Positions 46,136-53,764 of a stretch of 64,000 bases of DNA are shown in pieces. Made by a program: the position numbers and the translations under genes. The stretch comes from Sinomicrobium kalidii (GTDB lineage: Bacteria; Bacteroidota; Bacteroidia; Flavobacteriales; Flavobacteriaceae), in the NCBI RefSeq assembly GCF_021183825.1, contig NZ_CP089211.1, forward strand, positions 4,074,501 to 4,138,500, in the 5' to 3' direction. The notes under the pieces were generated by a model. It searched no databases and was not told the DNA's origin. It was given only the letters and a program-made list of their open reading frames with translations. Position 1 is the first letter of the stretch. Each line of letters begins with the position of its first letter.

Positions 46136-46234
46136 TAGTTTGTTAGTTTTGGAGTTTTGGAGTCCTGGAGTTCTTAGTTTTTTAGTCTTATATCAACCAA
46201 CTCCAAAACTCCAGGACTCCTCAATTCACCAACT
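46136..46234. repeat. AACTCC-type hairpin repeat between argH and four-helix gene
   Basis: The left half is rich in GGAGTTTTGGAGTCCTGGAGT and the right half in AACTCCAAAACTCCAGGACTCC, so the two halves pair as a long imperfect hairpin with an AT-rich loop. The same design is seen at 46671-46781 and 54963-55090 and, in parts, at 36040, 37056, 40385 and 42270. Confidence 0.7.
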
Positions 46235-46237
46235 AAT

Positions 46238-46615
46238 TCAATTTCGTTTTTTCTTTTTCAAATAGTTCTTATATGAAGTTATCATTTTGCATAACTCCGT
46301 AATGTCCGCCCGGTTTTGTTCATCGGTTTCGAGGGGAATGTATCCCCTTCTTTTTGATTTGGTACTGCAAACGACACATTCGTTAGCACTATCCCACGCA
46401 ATTTGTAAATAGCGATTAAAACTTGCGGTTGACCCAGCTGATCCTTCGGCAATATTATTTGCGATGGAATCGGCAGCCCGGATAAACTGGGATGCCAATC
46501 GGTATACTTCGTATTTAGGAAATTTGTTGATCTGTTCATTTATATCATCTGCAAAATCCAGGGCTTTTTGGTACATGGTGAGCTCTTCAAACTTAAAGTG
46601 GTACTTACTTTTCAT
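46238..46615 (-). CDS. Four-helix-bundle protein (23S rRNA intervening-sequence type)
   Basis: 125 residues. The sequence FEELTMYQKALDFADDINEQI, ASQFIRAADSIANNIAEGSAGSTASFNRYLQIAWDSANECV and ITELCKMITSYKNYLKKK is the hallmark of the S23/IVP four-helix-bundle family, first known from inserts in 23S rRNA and now found throughout Bacteroidota. The biochemical role is unknown. The gene interrupts the arg operon between argE and argH and is bracketed by AACTCC-type hairpin repeats on both sides, which suggests that it came in as a unit. Confidence 0.88.
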   Translation of the reverse strand: MKSKYHFKFEELTMYQKALDFADDINEQINKFPKYEVYRLASQFIRAADSIANNIAEGSAGSTASFNRYLQIAWDSANECVVCSTKSKRRGYIPLETDEQNRADITELCKMITSYKNYLKKKKRN

Positions 46616-46636
46616 AATGTCGAGTTTTGTGTTAAT

Positions 46637-46666
46637 GTGTTTTTTAAAGCCTTAAAAATAACACAT
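46637..46666. terminator. AT-rich hairpin upstream of four-helix gene
   Basis: TGTGTTTTTTAAAGCC and TTAAAAATAACACA fold into a stem with TTTTT on either strand; it lies between argE and the four-helix-bundle gene and could reduce read-through to argH. Confidence 0.4.
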
Positions 46667-46670
46667 TTTT

Positions 46671-46781
46671 ATGTTTTTTAGTCTTGGAGTTTTTTAGTTC
46701 CGGAGTCTTGGAGTATACATATTTTAAACCCCAACTCCGAACTCCCCAACTCATCAACTCCCCAACTCATCAACTCCCAAA
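46671..46781. repeat. AACTCC-type hairpin repeat after argE
   Basis: Left half TTTTAGTCTTGGAGTTTTTT and related, right half AACTCCGAACTCCCCAACTC repeated with CATCAACTCC. Imperfect long hairpin, same family as 46136-46234; it abuts the argE stop codon. Confidence 0.65.
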
Positions 46782-47843
46782 CTACAACACTTTCTCCAAT
46801 AACTTAATATACAACGCAATCCCTTCCTCAATTTCCCGGACATAAATATACTCATTTGCCGAATGCGATCGTGTGGAGTCCCCGGGTCCTAATTTTAGGG
46901 ACGGGCAGGTCAATACGGCCTGATCCGAAAGCGTTGGTGAACCGTAAGTTTCTCTTCCCAATGCGATTCCCGCCTGTACCAATGGATGCTCCTTCGGTAT
47001 GGATGATGAATTAAGCCTTAACGAGCGGGGAGTAATAACATCACAGGGCGATTCCGCCTGCAGGAGGTCTGCGATCTCCCGGTTGGTGTATTTGTCGTTG
47101 ACACGTACATCGATGACGAGGTTAGTCTCGGCGGGGACGACGTTGTGTTGCTTTCCGGCGTTGATCTGTGTGACGGTCATTTTTACTTCGCCGAGGGCTT
47201 CGGATGTTTTTTCAAAGCGGTAGTCCCGGAACCATTCCAGTACTTTTATGGTGTTGTATATGGAGTTGTTATCATTAGGGTGTGCGGCATGGCTTGGAGT
47301 ACCTTTTACGACTGCATCGAATACTACCAGTCCTTTTTCGGCGATGGCGAGTTGCATCAGGGTAGGTTCGCCTACGATGGCTACGTCGATATGAGGCAGC
47401 ACGGGGAGCATGCTGTTCAGTCCCTTGCCTCCGGAGCTTTCTTCTTCGGCCGAGGCTACCAGGATAAGGTTGAAGTTCGGGTTGGGTTTGTCATAAAAGT
47501 AAACGAAAGTGGCGAGGAGGGATACGAGGCATCCTCCGGCGTCATTACTTCCCAATCCGTACAGTCTGCCTTCTTCTACATGCGCATCGAAGGGGTCTTT
47601 GGTGTACCCGGTGTTCGGCCTTACGGTATCGTGATGCGAATTGAGCAACAGTGTGGGCTTGCCCTCTTCAAAGTGTTTGTTAAAGGCGTAGATGTTGTTG
47701 TCCTTTCGCTGAAAAGGGATGCCGTGCGATTGCAGCCAGTTTTCGATATGTGCAGCAGTCTTGTCCTCTTCGGATGAAAAGGAAGGGGTGCTTATCAGTT
47801 GCTTTAAAAGCCCTATGGCCGATGGTTTGAGTTGGTCTATCAT
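46782..47843 (-). CDS. argE: M20-family N-acyl-ornithine/citrulline deacylase
   Basis: 353 residues, shorter than E. coli ArgE (383). Zinc-site motifs are present: LLNSHHDTVRPN (His, Asp), GLGSNDAGGCLVSLLATF (Asp), and SAEEESSGGKGLNSML (Glu pair). The dimerisation insert begins at about residue 165. In pathways using ArgF' the substrate is an N-acylated citrulline rather than N-acetylornithine, so this enzyme probably removes the acyl group from acyl-citrulline before argG. Whether acyl is acetyl or succinyl is open. Confidence 0.9.
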   Translation of the reverse strand: MIDQLKPSAIGLLKQLISTPSFSSEEDKTAAHIENWLQSHGIPFQRKDNNIYAFNKHFEEGKPTLLLNSHHDTVRPNTGYTKDPFDAHVEEGRLYGLGSNDAGGCLVSLLATFVYFYDKPNPNFNLILVASAEEESSGGKGLNSMLPVLPHIDVAIVGEPTLMQLAIAEKGLVVFDAVVKGTPSHAAHPNDNNSIYNTIKVLEWFRDYRFEKTSEALGEVKMTVTQINAGKQHNVVPAETNLVIDVRVNDKYTNREIADLLQAESPCDVITPRSLRLNSSSIPKEHPLVQAGIALGRETYGSPTLSDQAVLTCPSLKLGPGDSTRSHSANEYIYVREIEEGIALYIKLLEKVL

Positions 47844-47877
47844 TTTACTTTATATCTTTTTAGGAGATTATATCGCT

Positions 47878-47946
47878 TGAGACGCCCGGTCTCACCACGT
47901 TGAGACGCACGGCCTCATCACGTTGAGACGCACGGCCGTGCGTCTT
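47878..47946. repeat. GAGACGCACGG repeat, three 23-bp units, argE-argB spacer
   Basis: Two 23-bp units beginning TTGAGACGC and ending CACG are followed by the palindrome GACGCACGGCCGTGCGTC. The same three-unit build occurs at 53672-53746. This palindrome is a widely dispersed intergenic repeat in Bacteroidota and cyanobacteria. Confidence 0.75.
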
Positions 47947-47961
47947 TACGATCAATCTATA

Positions 47962-48741
47962 TTATAACGTTAGCGTTGTAAACAGTTTTTCTTTTCCTAC
48001 GATCATACCCGGCAGGCCGATATATACTTTGTGTACGTGGCGTTGCAGGGCGTTAAAGCAATTGTGCATTTTGGGCAGCATGCCGTCTGCTATGACGTTT
48101 TGATCGCGTAATTGCCCGTAGGTTTCCGTATTGATGTGTGCTATGACCGAGTTATCGTCTTCCACGCTTCGCAATACCCCTTTTTTCTCAAAACAATAGT
48201 AGAGCGAGGTTTCGAAATGTTCGCTCATGGCGATGGCCACTTCGGAGGCTATAGTGTCGGCATTGGTGTTGAGCAACTGTCCTTCCTTGTTGTGAGTGAT
48301 GGCGCAGAATACAGGTGTCATCCGGCTTTCGAGCAATACTTTTATAGCCGTGGCGTTTACCTGTTTGATATCCCCGGCAAATCCGTAATCAATATCTTTT
48401 ACAGGCCTTTTGTCGGAGACAATGGTGTTCCCGTCTGCGCCGGATAATCCGATGGCGTTACAATCGAAGCCCTGCAAGCGGGAAACGATGTTCTTATTGG
48501 CCAGTCCGCCGTAGACCATGACGATAACGTCGAGGGTTTCGCGGGTGGTGATCCGCCGTCCGCCTACCATTTGTGCGGGGACGCCGAGTTTATCGGCAAT
48601 ACGGGTGGCCGTTCGCCCTCCGCCGTGGACCAGGATCTTATAGCCGTCCATTGCAGCAAAGTCCCGGAGGAAATCGCTTAATGCGGATTCGTTCTCGATA
48701 ATATTACCGCCTATTTTGACTACGGATAGTTTGGGTTTCAT
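47962..48741 (-). CDS. argB: Acetylglutamate kinase (acyl-glutamate kinase)
   Basis: 259 residues, the usual size. Starts LSVVKIGGNIIENE (phosphate-binding KIGG) and continues KILVHGGGRTATRIADKLG (acyl-glutamate site), with MTPVFCAITHNKEGQLLNTNADTIASEVAIAM in the nucleotide half. It phosphorylates N-acylglutamate. The N-terminal helix that makes feedback-sensitive hexameric NAGK is missing, so arginine inhibition through that route is unlikely. Minus-strand arg operon. Confidence 0.94.
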   Translation of the reverse strand: MKPKLSVVKIGGNIIENESALSDFLRDFAAMDGYKILVHGGGRTATRIADKLGVPAQMVGGRRITTRETLDVIVMVYGGLANKNIVSRLQGFDCNAIGLSGADGNTIVSDKRPVKDIDYGFAGDIKQVNATAIKVLLESRMTPVFCAITHNKEGQLLNTNADTIASEVAIAMSEHFETSLYYCFEKKGVLRSVEDDNSVIAHINTETYGQLRDQNVIADGMLPKMHNCFNALQRHVHKVYIGLPGMIVGKEKLFTTLTL

Positions 48742-48782
48742 TTTTGTGTTTTTTGATTAAGGCTGTTGAGCCTCCGATCTGG

Positions 48783-48807
48783 TTTGAGACGCACTGCCGT
48801 GCGTCTA
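48783..48807. repeat. GACGCAC palindrome, argF'-argB spacer
   Basis: TTTGAGACGCACTGCCGTGCGTCTA, one palindromic unit of the repeat found in four arg-operon spacers, with one mismatch in the centre. Confidence 0.7.
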
Positions 48808-48823
48808 TACGTTATTATTGTTA

Positions 48824-48869
48824 TTATATAGATTCCGAAAACTGTTTTAAAACCACCTGTGCCACAAAG
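48824..48869 (-). pseudogene. Relic of a second argF' C-terminus
   Basis: Forty-six bases match the real argF' 3' end (49071-49116) with seven substitutions. Read on the minus strand the relic gives FVAQVVLKQFSESI-stop against FAAQVVLKQILESM-stop in the intact gene, so frame and stop are kept. It is cut at its 5' side by the repeat element at 48869-49020. The likeliest history is a duplication of the argF' end around an inserted repeat. Confidence 0.65.
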
Positions 48870-49020
48870 TGGGGCGGGGAGTTGACCAAGCCCGAACCCT
48901 GGGATTTGTTCCCGGGCGTTTGTGTTTTTCCTGTGGCTTGGGCTTTCTAACCCTCCGATCCCGATTGTCCCGATATCCATCGGGATCGGGACCACCTCCC
49001 TTCGTCACAAGGGAGGAGCC
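48869..49020. repeat. Intergenic repeat element, copy 2
   Basis: Shares with 18608-18810 the order GGGGAGTTGACCAAGCCC, TCCCGGGC, GGCTTGGGCTTTC, ACCCTCCGA, CCATCGGGATC and AAGGGAGGAGC. Internal hairpins (CCAAGCCC/GGGCTTGG; CTCCCTT/AAGGGAG) are conserved. Confidence 0.65.
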
Positions 49021-49070
49021 GTATGGTCATAAAAATTAATTTTCATTGTTTCTATGGTTTATTTCCACGA

Positions 49071-50018
49071 TTACATGGATTCCAAAATCTGTTTCAAAAC
49101 TACCTGTGCCGCAAAGGTACGGTTGTTGGCCTGGGGGATGACGATGGATTGCGGGCCGTCGAGGACGGCGTCATCTACAATAACGTTTCTCCGTACGGGC
49201 AGGCAGTGCATAAACTTACCGTTGTCGGTCAGTGCCATCTTAGCTGCGGTGATCTTCCAGTTGGGATCGGTGTGGAGGACTTTGCCGTAATCTTTATATG
49301 AACTCCAGCTCTTTACGTAAACGAAATCGGCATCTTTCAGGGCTTCGTCCTGGTTGTGGATTATCGGGGTGTTCCCGGTTACCTCCGGGTTCAGTTCGTA
49401 GCCTTCGGGATGGGTGATGGCGAAATCTACATCCATTTTTTGCATCATACCGGTAAAGGAATTGGCCACGGCATGGGGCAATGCCTTGGGATGCGGTGCC
49501 CAGGAGAGCACTACCCTGGGCCTTCCTCTTGTTTTCTGTTCGGTGATAGTTATGGCATCGGTCAATGCCTGAAGCGGGTGTGCGGTGGCACTTTCCATAT
49601 TTACAATGGGAACGGAGGCATATTTCTGAAAGCTTTTCATTACGTGTTCCTCTTCGTCTTTCTGTTTGTCGGTAAGGGTAGGGAAGGCCCTTACGCCGAT
49701 GATGTCGCAGTATTGCGATACTACCGCAGCGGCTTCCCTGATATGTTCGGCCGTAGAGCCGTTCATCACACTACCGTCCTCAAATTCCAGCGACCAGGCT
49801 TCTCCCGAAAAATTCATCACCATGACCTGCATGCCGAGTTGCATAGCCGCCTTTTGTGTACTGAGGCGGGTACGCAGGCTGGTATTAAAGAATAACATAC
49901 CGAGGGTTTTACGCTTTCCTAATTGCTCAAAAGCATACGGATCTTTTTTCAGGGCAATGGCTTCTTCGATGGTTTTGGGGAGGTTTTCTATGTCGTCTGT
50001 TGTCAGGTAGTGCTTCAT
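49071..50018 (-). CDS. argF': N-acyl-L-ornithine carbamoyltransferase (ArgF')
   Basis: 315 residues. The carbamoyl-phosphate motif is FFNTSLRTRLS (about 43-53), with HPLQAL and HCLPVRRN further on. It lacks the ornithine-binding loop of ordinary OTCase and has the proline-rich WAPHPKALP segment of the Bacteroidota/Xanthomonas AOTCase-SOTCase group. Residue 90, in MNGSTAEHI, is Ala. At this position Xanthomonas AOTCase has Glu and Bacteroides SOTCase Pro, and replacing Glu with Ala is reported to shift specificity to N-succinylornithine. This suggests a succinylated pathway, by inference. Confidence 0.92.
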   Translation of the reverse strand: MKHYLTTDDIENLPKTIEEAIALKKDPYAFEQLGKRKTLGMLFFNTSLRTRLSTQKAAMQLGMQVMVMNFSGEAWSLEFEDGSVMNGSTAEHIREAAAVVSQYCDIIGVRAFPTLTDKQKDEEEHVMKSFQKYASVPIVNMESATAHPLQALTDAITITEQKTRGRPRVVLSWAPHPKALPHAVANSFTGMMQKMDVDFAITHPEGYELNPEVTGNTPIIHNQDEALKDADFVYVKSWSSYKDYGKVLHTDPNWKITAAKMALTDNGKFMHCLPVRRNVIVDDAVLDGPQSIVIPQANNRTFAAQVVLKQILESM

Positions 50019-50085
50019 TTGTTGTTTAGTTAATAAGTTACTGGGTTAATGAGTTATTAAGTGCTTCTTCTTGAGGAAACAATAC

Positions 50086-50493
50086 TTAGCTCCCCTCTTG
50101 AGAGGGGTTGGGGGTGTGTCCTTCATATTCATGGATATAAGCTTCAATGGCCCTCAACACATTTTCAGTACCTTTCAGAACCTGTTCATCCGTAAACCGA
50201 AGAATATGTATTCCTAATTTATTCATTGTTTGTCCTTTTTGTATATCCTTTTTATAGACTTCCACGATGCTATGTGAATATCCATCCACTTCTATACCTA
50301 ACATAAGTTCGTGACAGAAAAAATCGAGAATATAGTTATCAATGGGTTTCTGTCGATGAAAATCATATCCATATAATTGTTTTCTTCTCAGTTTTGTCCA
50401 GAGAATGATCTCGGCTTTGGTGCTATTGTTGCGCAATTGTCGGGCGAGTTCTTTTAATTTTGGGTTATATGGAATTATTTTTCTTCTTTTCAT
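50086..50493 (-). CDS. DUF559-family (Vsr-like endonuclease fold) protein
   Basis: 135 residues. PYNPKLKELARQLRNNSTKAEIILWTKLRRKQLYGYDFHRQKPIDNYILDFFCHELMLGIEVDGYSH is the DUF559 core, with the D-(x)n-E-V-D-G-YSH catalytic arrangement of Vsr-type nucleases. The last residues, GHTPNPSQEGS, are encoded by the flanking palindromic repeat itself. The gene splits argD from argF' and is enclosed by 32-bp inverted repeats. This looks like a self-contained mobile module analogous to REP-associated transposases; activity is not established. Confidence 0.9.
   Translation of the reverse strand: MKRRKIIPYNPKLKELARQLRNNSTKAEIILWTKLRRKQLYGYDFHRQKPIDNYILDFFCHELMLGIEVDGYSHSIVEVYKKDIQKGQTMNKLGIHILRFTDEQVLKGTENVLRAIEAYIHEYEGHTPNPSQEGS
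50088..50119. repeat. Left 32-bp inverted repeat of the DUF559 module
   Basis: AGCTCCCCTCTTGAGAGGGG followed by TTGGGGGTGTGT. Complementary to 50517-50548 at 29 of 32 positions and itself palindromic (CCCCTCTTGAGAGGGG). Overlaps the 3' codons and stop of the DUF559 gene. Confidence 0.85.
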
Positions 50494-50516
50494 GTTTTTG
50501 TATGCTTTTGGATGTT

Positions 50517-50548
50517 ACACACCCCCGGCCCCTCTCGAGAGGGGAGCT
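50517..50548. repeat. Right 32-bp inverted repeat of the DUF559 module
   Basis: ACACACCCCCGGCCCCTCTC followed by GAGAGGGGAGCT, 23 bases upstream of the DUF559 start codon and 12 bases past the argD stop. The internal CCCCTCTCGAGAGGGG is a perfect palindrome. Confidence 0.85.
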
Positions 50549-50559
50549 TTTTTTCCCTC

Positions 50560-51690
50560 TTACGAGGGGAGAATTGCTTTAAGCGCCTCAAAAAACGCAT
50601 CGATATTTTCTTTTTTCACGGTGAGCGGAGGTAAGATACGCAACAATTTTTTGTTGCTGCTTCCGCCGGTGAAGATATGTTTGTCATGGATGAGTTTTTT
50701 GCGGAGTTCGCCGACCTCAACATCGAATTCCATTCCGAGCATAAGCCCGCGGCCTTTTATTTGTTTAACCTGGGGGATAGCCCGGGCTTTTTCGATGAAA
50801 TAGGCGGAGATATCTTTGGCGTTTTGCATCAACTGTTCTTCTTTCAATACATCCAGCACAGCTATCGCGGCTGCGCAGGCCAGGTGGTTTCCTCCGAAAG
50901 TAGTGCCCAGCATGCCGTGTCTGGCTTTTATGGATGGATGGATAAGGATACCCGCTACGGGGAAACCGTTGCCCATACCTTTGGCCAGGGATATAATGTC
51001 CGGCCTTACATTATACTTCTGAAAGGCAAAGAAATCGCCTGTACGGCCGTATCCGCATTGTATTTCGTCGGCGATGAACATGCTGCCGTGCTGTTTACAG
51101 TATTTATCGGCTTCTTCGTAGAACTCGGCAGTGGCTTCGTCCAGTCCGCCCACGCCTTGTATGAACTCTACGATGACGGCACAGACATCGCCTTTTTGCA
51201 GTTCGCTTTCGAGGGCTGCGGTATCGCCCAGTTCCAGGAAAGTCACCTGGTGCTGTTCGTTAAGCGGAGCATTGATGTTTTTGTTGTCCGTAGCGGCCAC
51301 TGTGGCGGATGTCCTTCCGTGGAAGGCATTTTTAAAGGCAATGACCCGTGCTTTCCCGGTTTGGAAGGAAGCGAGTTTCAAGGCATTTTCATTGGCTTCC
51401 GCTCCGGAATTGCAGAGGAACAACTGATAATCGTCACATCCGGAAAGGGCGCCGAGCTTTTCCGCCAGTTCGGATTGCAAGGGGTTTTGTACGGCATTGG
51501 AATAAAACCCGAGTTTTTGCAACTGCCCGGAAATACCGGATACATATTTCGGATGGGAATGCCCTATGGAGATCACTGCGTGTCCGCCGTAAAGGTCCAG
51601 GTAAGCGGTGTTGTTTTCGTCGTAAACGAAGACGTCCTTTCCCTGTACCGGGGTAATGTCATATAGTGGGTAAACGTCGAATAGTTTCAT
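50560..51690 (-). CDS. argD: Acyl-ornithine aminotransferase
   Basis: 376 residues, class-III PLP aminotransferase. Conserved: YLDLYGGHAVISIGHSHPKYV, LFLCNSGAEANENALKLA, FKNAFHGRTSATVAATDN, the glycine-rich MFIADEIQCGYGRTGDFFA and the PLP-lysine region DIISLAKGMGNGFPVAGI. It converts N-acylglutamate semialdehyde to N-acylornithine. Located between proC (38 bp upstream) and the DUF559 module. Confidence 0.94.
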   Translation of the reverse strand: MKLFDVYPLYDITPVQGKDVFVYDENNTAYLDLYGGHAVISIGHSHPKYVSGISGQLQKLGFYSNAVQNPLQSELAEKLGALSGCDDYQLFLCNSGAEANENALKLASFQTGKARVIAFKNAFHGRTSATVAATDNKNINAPLNEQHQVTFLELGDTAALESELQKGDVCAVIVEFIQGVGGLDEATAEFYEEADKYCKQHGSMFIADEIQCGYGRTGDFFAFQKYNVRPDIISLAKGMGNGFPVAGILIHPSIKARHGMLGTTFGGNHLACAAAIAVLDVLKEEQLMQNAKDISAYFIEKARAIPQVKQIKGRGLMLGMEFDVEVGELRKKLIHDKHIFTGGSSNKKLLRILPPLTVKKENIDAFFEALKAILPS

Positions 51691-51728
51691 TTTAGATGTG
51701 AGATGTTAGATATGAGAATTTAGATGTT

Positions 51729-52523
51729 TTACAAATCAGCAATTTGATTGATCTTGTTAAAGGAGGCTACTATGCCCTTGATCAGCGAAGAACTCAGTCC
51801 GCTGTGTTCCATTTCGTTGAGGCCTTCTATGGTGCATCCCCTGGGAGTGGTTACCTTGTCGATCTCTTCTTCCGGATGGTTACCGGATTCCACGAGCAGG
51901 GTAGCGGCCCCCATACAGGTGTGCATGGCGAGTTCCCGGGCCTCTTTGGCATCGAAACCGAGCTGAATGGCTCCCTGGGTAGTGGCACGGACAAGACGCA
52001 TCCAGAAGGCGATACCGCTGGCGCAGATCACCGTGGCCGCACGCATTTGTTCTTCGGGGATCTCTATGGAGGTGCCCAGTTTGTTGAAAATGGCCCTGGC
52101 GAGTTCCACCCGCTGTTTTCCTTTTTCATTGCTGCAAACACAGGTCATGGACTTCCCTACGGAGATGGCCGTGTTGGGCATGCTTCTTATGATGTAGTTG
52201 TCGTCACCGACGATAGCTTCGATCTTTTTGATGTTAAACCCGGTTATGGTGGAAATCAGGACGTGCTTGTCGTTCAACAGGTCTTTTATCTCCTGCAAAA
52301 TACCGTCGAACTGCCGGGGCTGTACGGCAAAGATGAGGATGTCGGAATTCTGTACGGCCTGCCGGTTGTCGGAGGTGACCGTGACGTTCCCGTACGCTTC
52401 CCAGCTTTTTATGGACTGCGGATTCCTTTTGGTAAGGTAAAGCGTGGTCACCGCGTTATTGATAATAAGCCCCCTGGCTATGGAAAGCCCGAGGTTCCCG
52501 GCTCCTATAATGGCTATTTTCAT
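51729..52523 (-). CDS. proC: Pyrroline-5-carboxylate reductase
   Basis: 264 residues. N-terminal dinucleotide fold MKIAIIGAGNLGLSIARGLI, an interior SMPNTAISVGKSMTCVC segment and the C-terminal PRGCTIEGLNEMEHSGLSSSLIKGI, all family hallmarks. It reduces pyrroline-5-carboxylate to proline with NAD(P)H. Its place in the arg operon, next to argD, couples proline to glutamate/ornithine metabolism and is characteristic of Flavobacteria. Confidence 0.94.
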   Translation of the reverse strand: MKIAIIGAGNLGLSIARGLIINNAVTTLYLTKRNPQSIKSWEAYGNVTVTSDNRQAVQNSDILIFAVQPRQFDGILQEIKDLLNDKHVLISTITGFNIKKIEAIVGDDNYIIRSMPNTAISVGKSMTCVCSNEKGKQRVELARAIFNKLGTSIEIPEEQMRAATVICASGIAFWMRLVRATTQGAIQLGFDAKEARELAMHTCMGAATLLVESGNHPEEEIDKVTTPRGCTIEGLNEMEHSGLSSSLIKGIVASFNKINQIADL

Positions 52524-52595
52524 CGGTTGATCGTTAATTGCTGTTTATGGTTTGTCGTTTATAGTTTGTCGTTTATTGAGGTTTTGGTTTTTCAC

Positions 52596-52645
52596 TAGAG
52601 ACGCACGGCCGTGCGTCTCAACGTGATGAGGCCGTACGTTTCTAC
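52596..52645. repeat. GACGCAC palindrome, argC-proC spacer
   Basis: TAGAGACGCACGGCCGTGCG followed by TCTCAACGTGATGAGGCCG and a degenerate unit, i.e. two units in the orientation opposite to those at 47878 and 53672. Confidence 0.7.
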
Positions 52646-52651
52646 ATCGTA

Positions 52652-53629
52652 TTAGAAATACGATGCCTTTAACTGCAATCCCAGGGTTTCCTCCAGTCCG
52701 AATATCAGGTTCATGTTTTGTATGGCCTGTCCGGATGCGCCTTTGGTCAGGTTGTCGATGATGGAGGTGATCAACAGCTTGTTTTTGTGCTTGTGCAAAT
52801 GGATAAGGCATTTATTGGTGTTGACAACCTGTTTCAGATGCAGTTCCTTGTCGCTCACTGTGGTAAAGGCAGCGTCCTTGTAAAAGTCCCTGTACAGTTC
52901 TTTGGCTTTTTCAACGTCTTCGGTAAATTCCGTATAGGCCGTGGCAAAGATTCCCCTGGAAAAATTTCCCCGGTTGGGCATAAAGAGGATTTCCTTATCG
53001 AAAGAACCCTGCAATTGCGTAACGCTTTGCCCTATTTCTCCCAGGTGCTGATGGGTAAAGGGCTTGTAATACGAAAAGTTGTTGTCCCGCCACGGAAAAT
53101 GCGAGGTGGGCGCCGGGGATGTACCCGCCCCGGTTGCCCCGGTGACGGCATTGACGTGTACATCTTGCTGCAACAGGCCGTTCCGGGCCAACGGAAGCAA
53201 TGCCAGTTGTATGGCAGTGGCAAAGCAGCCGGGATTGGCGATGTATTGGGCGTTTTCGATTTCGGCCTTGTTGAGTTCGGGCAGTCCGTAGACGAAATGC
53301 ATGCCGTTAAAATCCGCATCGGGGGCTAACCGGAAGTCATTGCTGAGATCGATGATCTTTGTTTTGTCGGAAAAGCTGTGCTTTTCGAGAAAAGATTTGG
53401 AATTGCCATGCCCGAGGCAGAGGAACAGTACATCTACTTCGGTGTTTATCTGACTCGTAAACTTCTGCGCTGTTTCTCCGAGAAGGTCCTGGTGGACGTC
53501 GCTTATGAGGTTCCCGGCATTGGAGGTACTGTAAACGAAATTTATTGCTGCTGCGGGATGGTGCAATAGCAATCGTATCAACTCACCTGCTGTGTATCCT
53601 GCCCCGCCTATGATTCCTGCTTGTATCAT
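52652..53629 (-). CDS. argC: N-acyl-gamma-glutamyl-phosphate reductase
   Basis: 325 residues. Starts IQAGIIGGAGYTAGELIRLLLHHP (NADP fold). The catalytic cysteine is in AQYIANPGCFATAIQLALLPL. The later FMPNRGNFSRGIFATAYTEF segment is also conserved. It reduces the acyl-phosphate formed by ArgB to the semialdehyde. Spacers on both sides carry GACGCAC repeats. Confidence 0.95.
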   Translation of the reverse strand: MIQAGIIGGAGYTAGELIRLLLHHPAAAINFVYSTSNAGNLISDVHQDLLGETAQKFTSQINTEVDVLFLCLGHGNSKSFLEKHSFSDKTKIIDLSNDFRLAPDADFNGMHFVYGLPELNKAEIENAQYIANPGCFATAIQLALLPLARNGLLQQDVHVNAVTGATGAGTSPAPTSHFPWRDNNFSYYKPFTHQHLGEIGQSVTQLQGSFDKEILFMPNRGNFSRGIFATAYTEFTEDVEKAKELYRDFYKDAAFTTVSDKELHLKQVVNTNKCLIHLHKHKNKLLITSIIDNLTKGASGQAIQNMNLIFGLEETLGLQLKASYF

Positions 53630-53671
53630 TTTTTTAGATTTTAGATATGAGGTTTAGGTTATTAGTTCTCG

Positions 53672-53746
53672 TTTAAGACGCACGGCCTCATTACGTTGAG
53701 ATGCACGGTCTCATCACGTTGAGATGCACGGCCGTGCGTCTCTACC
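53672..53746. repeat. GACGCAC repeat, three units, argG-argC spacer
   Basis: Units of 23 bp (TTAAGACGCACGGCCTCATT-type, then TTGAGATGCACGGTCTCATC-type) precede the palindrome GCACGGCCGTGC, mirroring the structure at 47878-47946. Confidence 0.75.
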
Positions 53747-53764
53747 GAATAGCCTAAAAAACCA

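Larger units (their letters stand above)
48742..49070. other. argB-argF' spacer with repeats and an argF' 3' relic
   Basis: 329 bases filled by a GACGCAC palindrome (48783-48807), a relic of an argF' 3' end (48824-48869) and a second copy of the 18.6-kb repeat element (48869-49020). The final 50 bases before argF' show nothing. Confidence 0.7.

Noticed and set aside
50677..51666. 329-residue open frame on the plus strand
   Set aside because: It lies wholly opposite argD, which has every family motif; the plus-strand translation is rich in Phe/Val/Gly without any domain pattern.
51744..52598. 284-residue open frame on the plus strand
   Set aside because: Antisense to proC, a clear family member; no recognisable features.
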